DNA of 5,978 nt from an uncultured Kiritimatiellota bacterium (GTDB taxonomy: Bacteria > Verrucomicrobiota > Kiritimatiellia > RFP12 > UBA1067). Position 1 is the stretch's first letter, and every line of letters starts with the position of its first letter. This document shows, piece after piece, positions 4,991-5,978 of the stretch. Both the position numbers and the translations under genes were made by a program. The stretch lies in the NCBI GenBank assembly GCA_934667295.1, contig CAKULR010000108.1:1-5978 (forward strand). The letters run 5' to 3'. The notes beneath the pieces were generated by a model. The model saw only the letters and a list, made by a program, of their open reading frames with translations. It made no database searches and was not told where the DNA came from.

Positions 4991-5978
4991 TTACTTGCCC
5001 ACGCAGAAACGGCTGAAGAGGGCGTCGAGCAGGTCGTCCGAGTAGATTTTGCCGAGCATCCGGCCCAACGCCTCGGCCGCGCCGCGCAGTTCGTTCGCCG
5101 CGACAACCCAGTCCGTACCCGCAAGCGCATCGTCCGCACGTTTCAGCGCCGCCTGCGCGGCGAGGAGGCATTCCTTCTGCCGCGTCGTCACGTCCGCGCC
5201 CGTCTCCTCCGCGCTTTTCGCCGCCCATTCCGCCAACCGCGTCGCGATCGCCGCGCGCAGTTCGGGCAGTCCCTCGCCCGTGACGGCGGAGACGCGCACG
5301 CCGCCGCACGGCACATCCCCCTCCCGCACCTGGTCGCACTTCGACCAGACGCGCAGCTCCGTTCCGCCCCCGGCAGCGGACCGCGCGTCCGACACCTCCG
5401 CGCAGGGCACGAGCCGCAGGACGAGGTCGGCTGTGCCGATGAGCGCCGTGGCGCGCGCCACGCCCTCGGCCTCGACGGCATCGGACGTGGCGCGCAGGCC
5501 CGCCGTGTCGATGAGCCGCACGGGCCAGCCGCCGATCTCCACCCACTCCTCGATGGCGTCCCGCGTCGTGCCCGCCGTCTCGGAGACAATCGCCCGCCGC
5601 GTCCCCAACAGCGCATTCAGAAGCGAACTCTTGCCCGCGTTCGGTGCCCCGGCGAGGACGACGCGCGCACCCTCCCGGAGGATGCGGCCCTCGCGCGCCG
5701 TCGAGAGTTTCCGGCCCACGGCGGTGCGCAGGTCGCCGAGCGCGGCGCGCAGCGTGTCCGCAAAGTCGGGCGGCAGTTCCTCCTCGCTGAAGTCGAGCGC
5801 GTGTTCGAGCCGGGAGGAGACGTCGAGCGCCACCGCGTACAGCGCCTCCAGGGCCCGCGCGGCCGCGCCGCCGAGGCGCGCCGCCGCATCGTCCGCCGCG
5901 CGGTCCGTCTTCGCGTCGATGAGGTCGAGCACGGCCTCCGCCGCGCCGAGGTCGAGCCGTCCGTTCAGGAACGCCCGC
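4991..5978 (-). CDS. mnmE: tRNA modification GTPase MnmE, C-terminal part (start beyond right edge)
   Basis: MnmE, with MnmG, installs the 5-carboxymethylaminomethyl group on the wobble uridine of certain tRNAs. About 328 residues are visible. The first visible block reads AFLNGRLDLGAAEAVLDLID, the start of the helical domain; roughly the first 120 residues (the folate-binding domain) lie outside the window. The inserted G domain is complete: G1 GAPNAGKSS near 5627-5650, G2 GTTRD near 5558-5572, G3 DTAG near 5498-5509 and a G4 at 5333-5344. G4 reads SKCD rather than the usual NKxD. VSAVTGEGL follows as the G5 region. The helical domain then resumes and ends in FCVGK (4994-5008), carrying the conserved C-terminal Cys needed for modification. 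The stop is TAA at 4991-4993. The GTG at 5930-5932 is internal, since the family sequence continues upstream to the edge. The next gene is more than 400 nt away, so mnmE probably ends its own unit. Confidence 0.97.
   Translation of the reverse strand, partial: RAFLNGRLDLGAAEAVLDLIDAKTDRAADDAAARLGGAAARALEALYAVALDVSSRLEHALDFSEEELPPDFADTLRAALGDLRTAVGRKLSTAREGRILREGARVVLAGAPNAGKSSLLNALLGTRRAIVSETAGTTRDAIEEWVEIGGWPVRLIDTAGLRATSDAVEAEGVARATALIGTADLVLRLVPCAEVSDARSAAGGGTELRVWSKCDQVREGDVPCGGVRVSAVTGEGLPELRAAIATRLAEWAAKSAEETGADVTTRQKECLLAAQAALKRADDALAGTDWVVAANELRGAAEALGRMLGKIYSDDLLDALFSRFCVGK

Noticed and set aside
4857..4991. Minus-strand 44-codon ORF whose ATG overlaps the mnmE stop (TAATG)
   Set aside because: The geometry suits coupling, but its second half is simply the tandem dyad repeat translated, and there is no clear ribosome site or known family. 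Kept only as a note.
4991..5932. mnmE starting at the GTG at 5930-5932
   Set aside because: The reading frame continues upstream with the conserved AFLNGRLDL...AEAVLDLID block to the edge, so this GTG is an internal valine codon.

Overview
The window comes from a GC-rich Gram-negative bacterium. A lipid A 4'-kinase (LpxK) implies a lipopolysaccharide outer membrane, and MurJ and MnmE are standard bacterial housekeeping genes. The lineage cannot be fixed from the sequence. The mix of GC-rich core genes, an AAA/DUF4143 ATPase and this gene order would suit a PVC-group bacterium (Verrucomicrobiota/Kiritimatiellota-like), but that is only an impression.

Every supported gene lies on the minus strand, so the biological order runs right to left. 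It begins with the 3' two thirds or more of mnmE (cut by the right edge), which encodes a tRNA-modifying GTPase. A 423-nt AT-richer intergenic region follows. Next come an AAA_14/DUF4143 ATPase, then lpxK (lipid A 4'-kinase), then murJ (lipid II flippase). The last is the start of a probable membrane protein cut by the left edge. lpxK and murJ overlap by 23 nt and form a compact envelope-biogenesis pair: one enzyme acts on lipid A, the other moves the peptidoglycan precursor. The ATPase sits between mnmE and lpxK like an accessory insertion with its own promoter and leader.

The intergenic region 4568-4990 is the most unusual part. Read towards the ATPase it holds: (i) two contiguous 33-bp direct repeats, each with an AATTGGCC/GGCCAATT-type dyad; (ii) a sigma70-like promoter whose -35 box begins 2 bp after the repeat block; (iii) a 164-bp foldback element with 39-nt arms (10 bp perfect, 7 mismatched, 22 bp perfect) around an 86-nt loop that carries further hairpins; (iv) a good ribosome binding site and the ATPase start. 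The ATPase mRNA would thus have a leader of about 257 nt containing a large folded RNA, below a possible operator. I recognise no described RNA family or IS in it.

Three candidate promoters share an extended -10 of the form TGTGnTATnnT. Two gene starts look damaged or unconventional. lpxK has a well-placed Shine-Dalgarno and ATG out of frame with its ORF, and the left-edge gene has two in-frame stops just below its promoter. No rRNA, tRNA, CRISPR array or transposase gene was seen.
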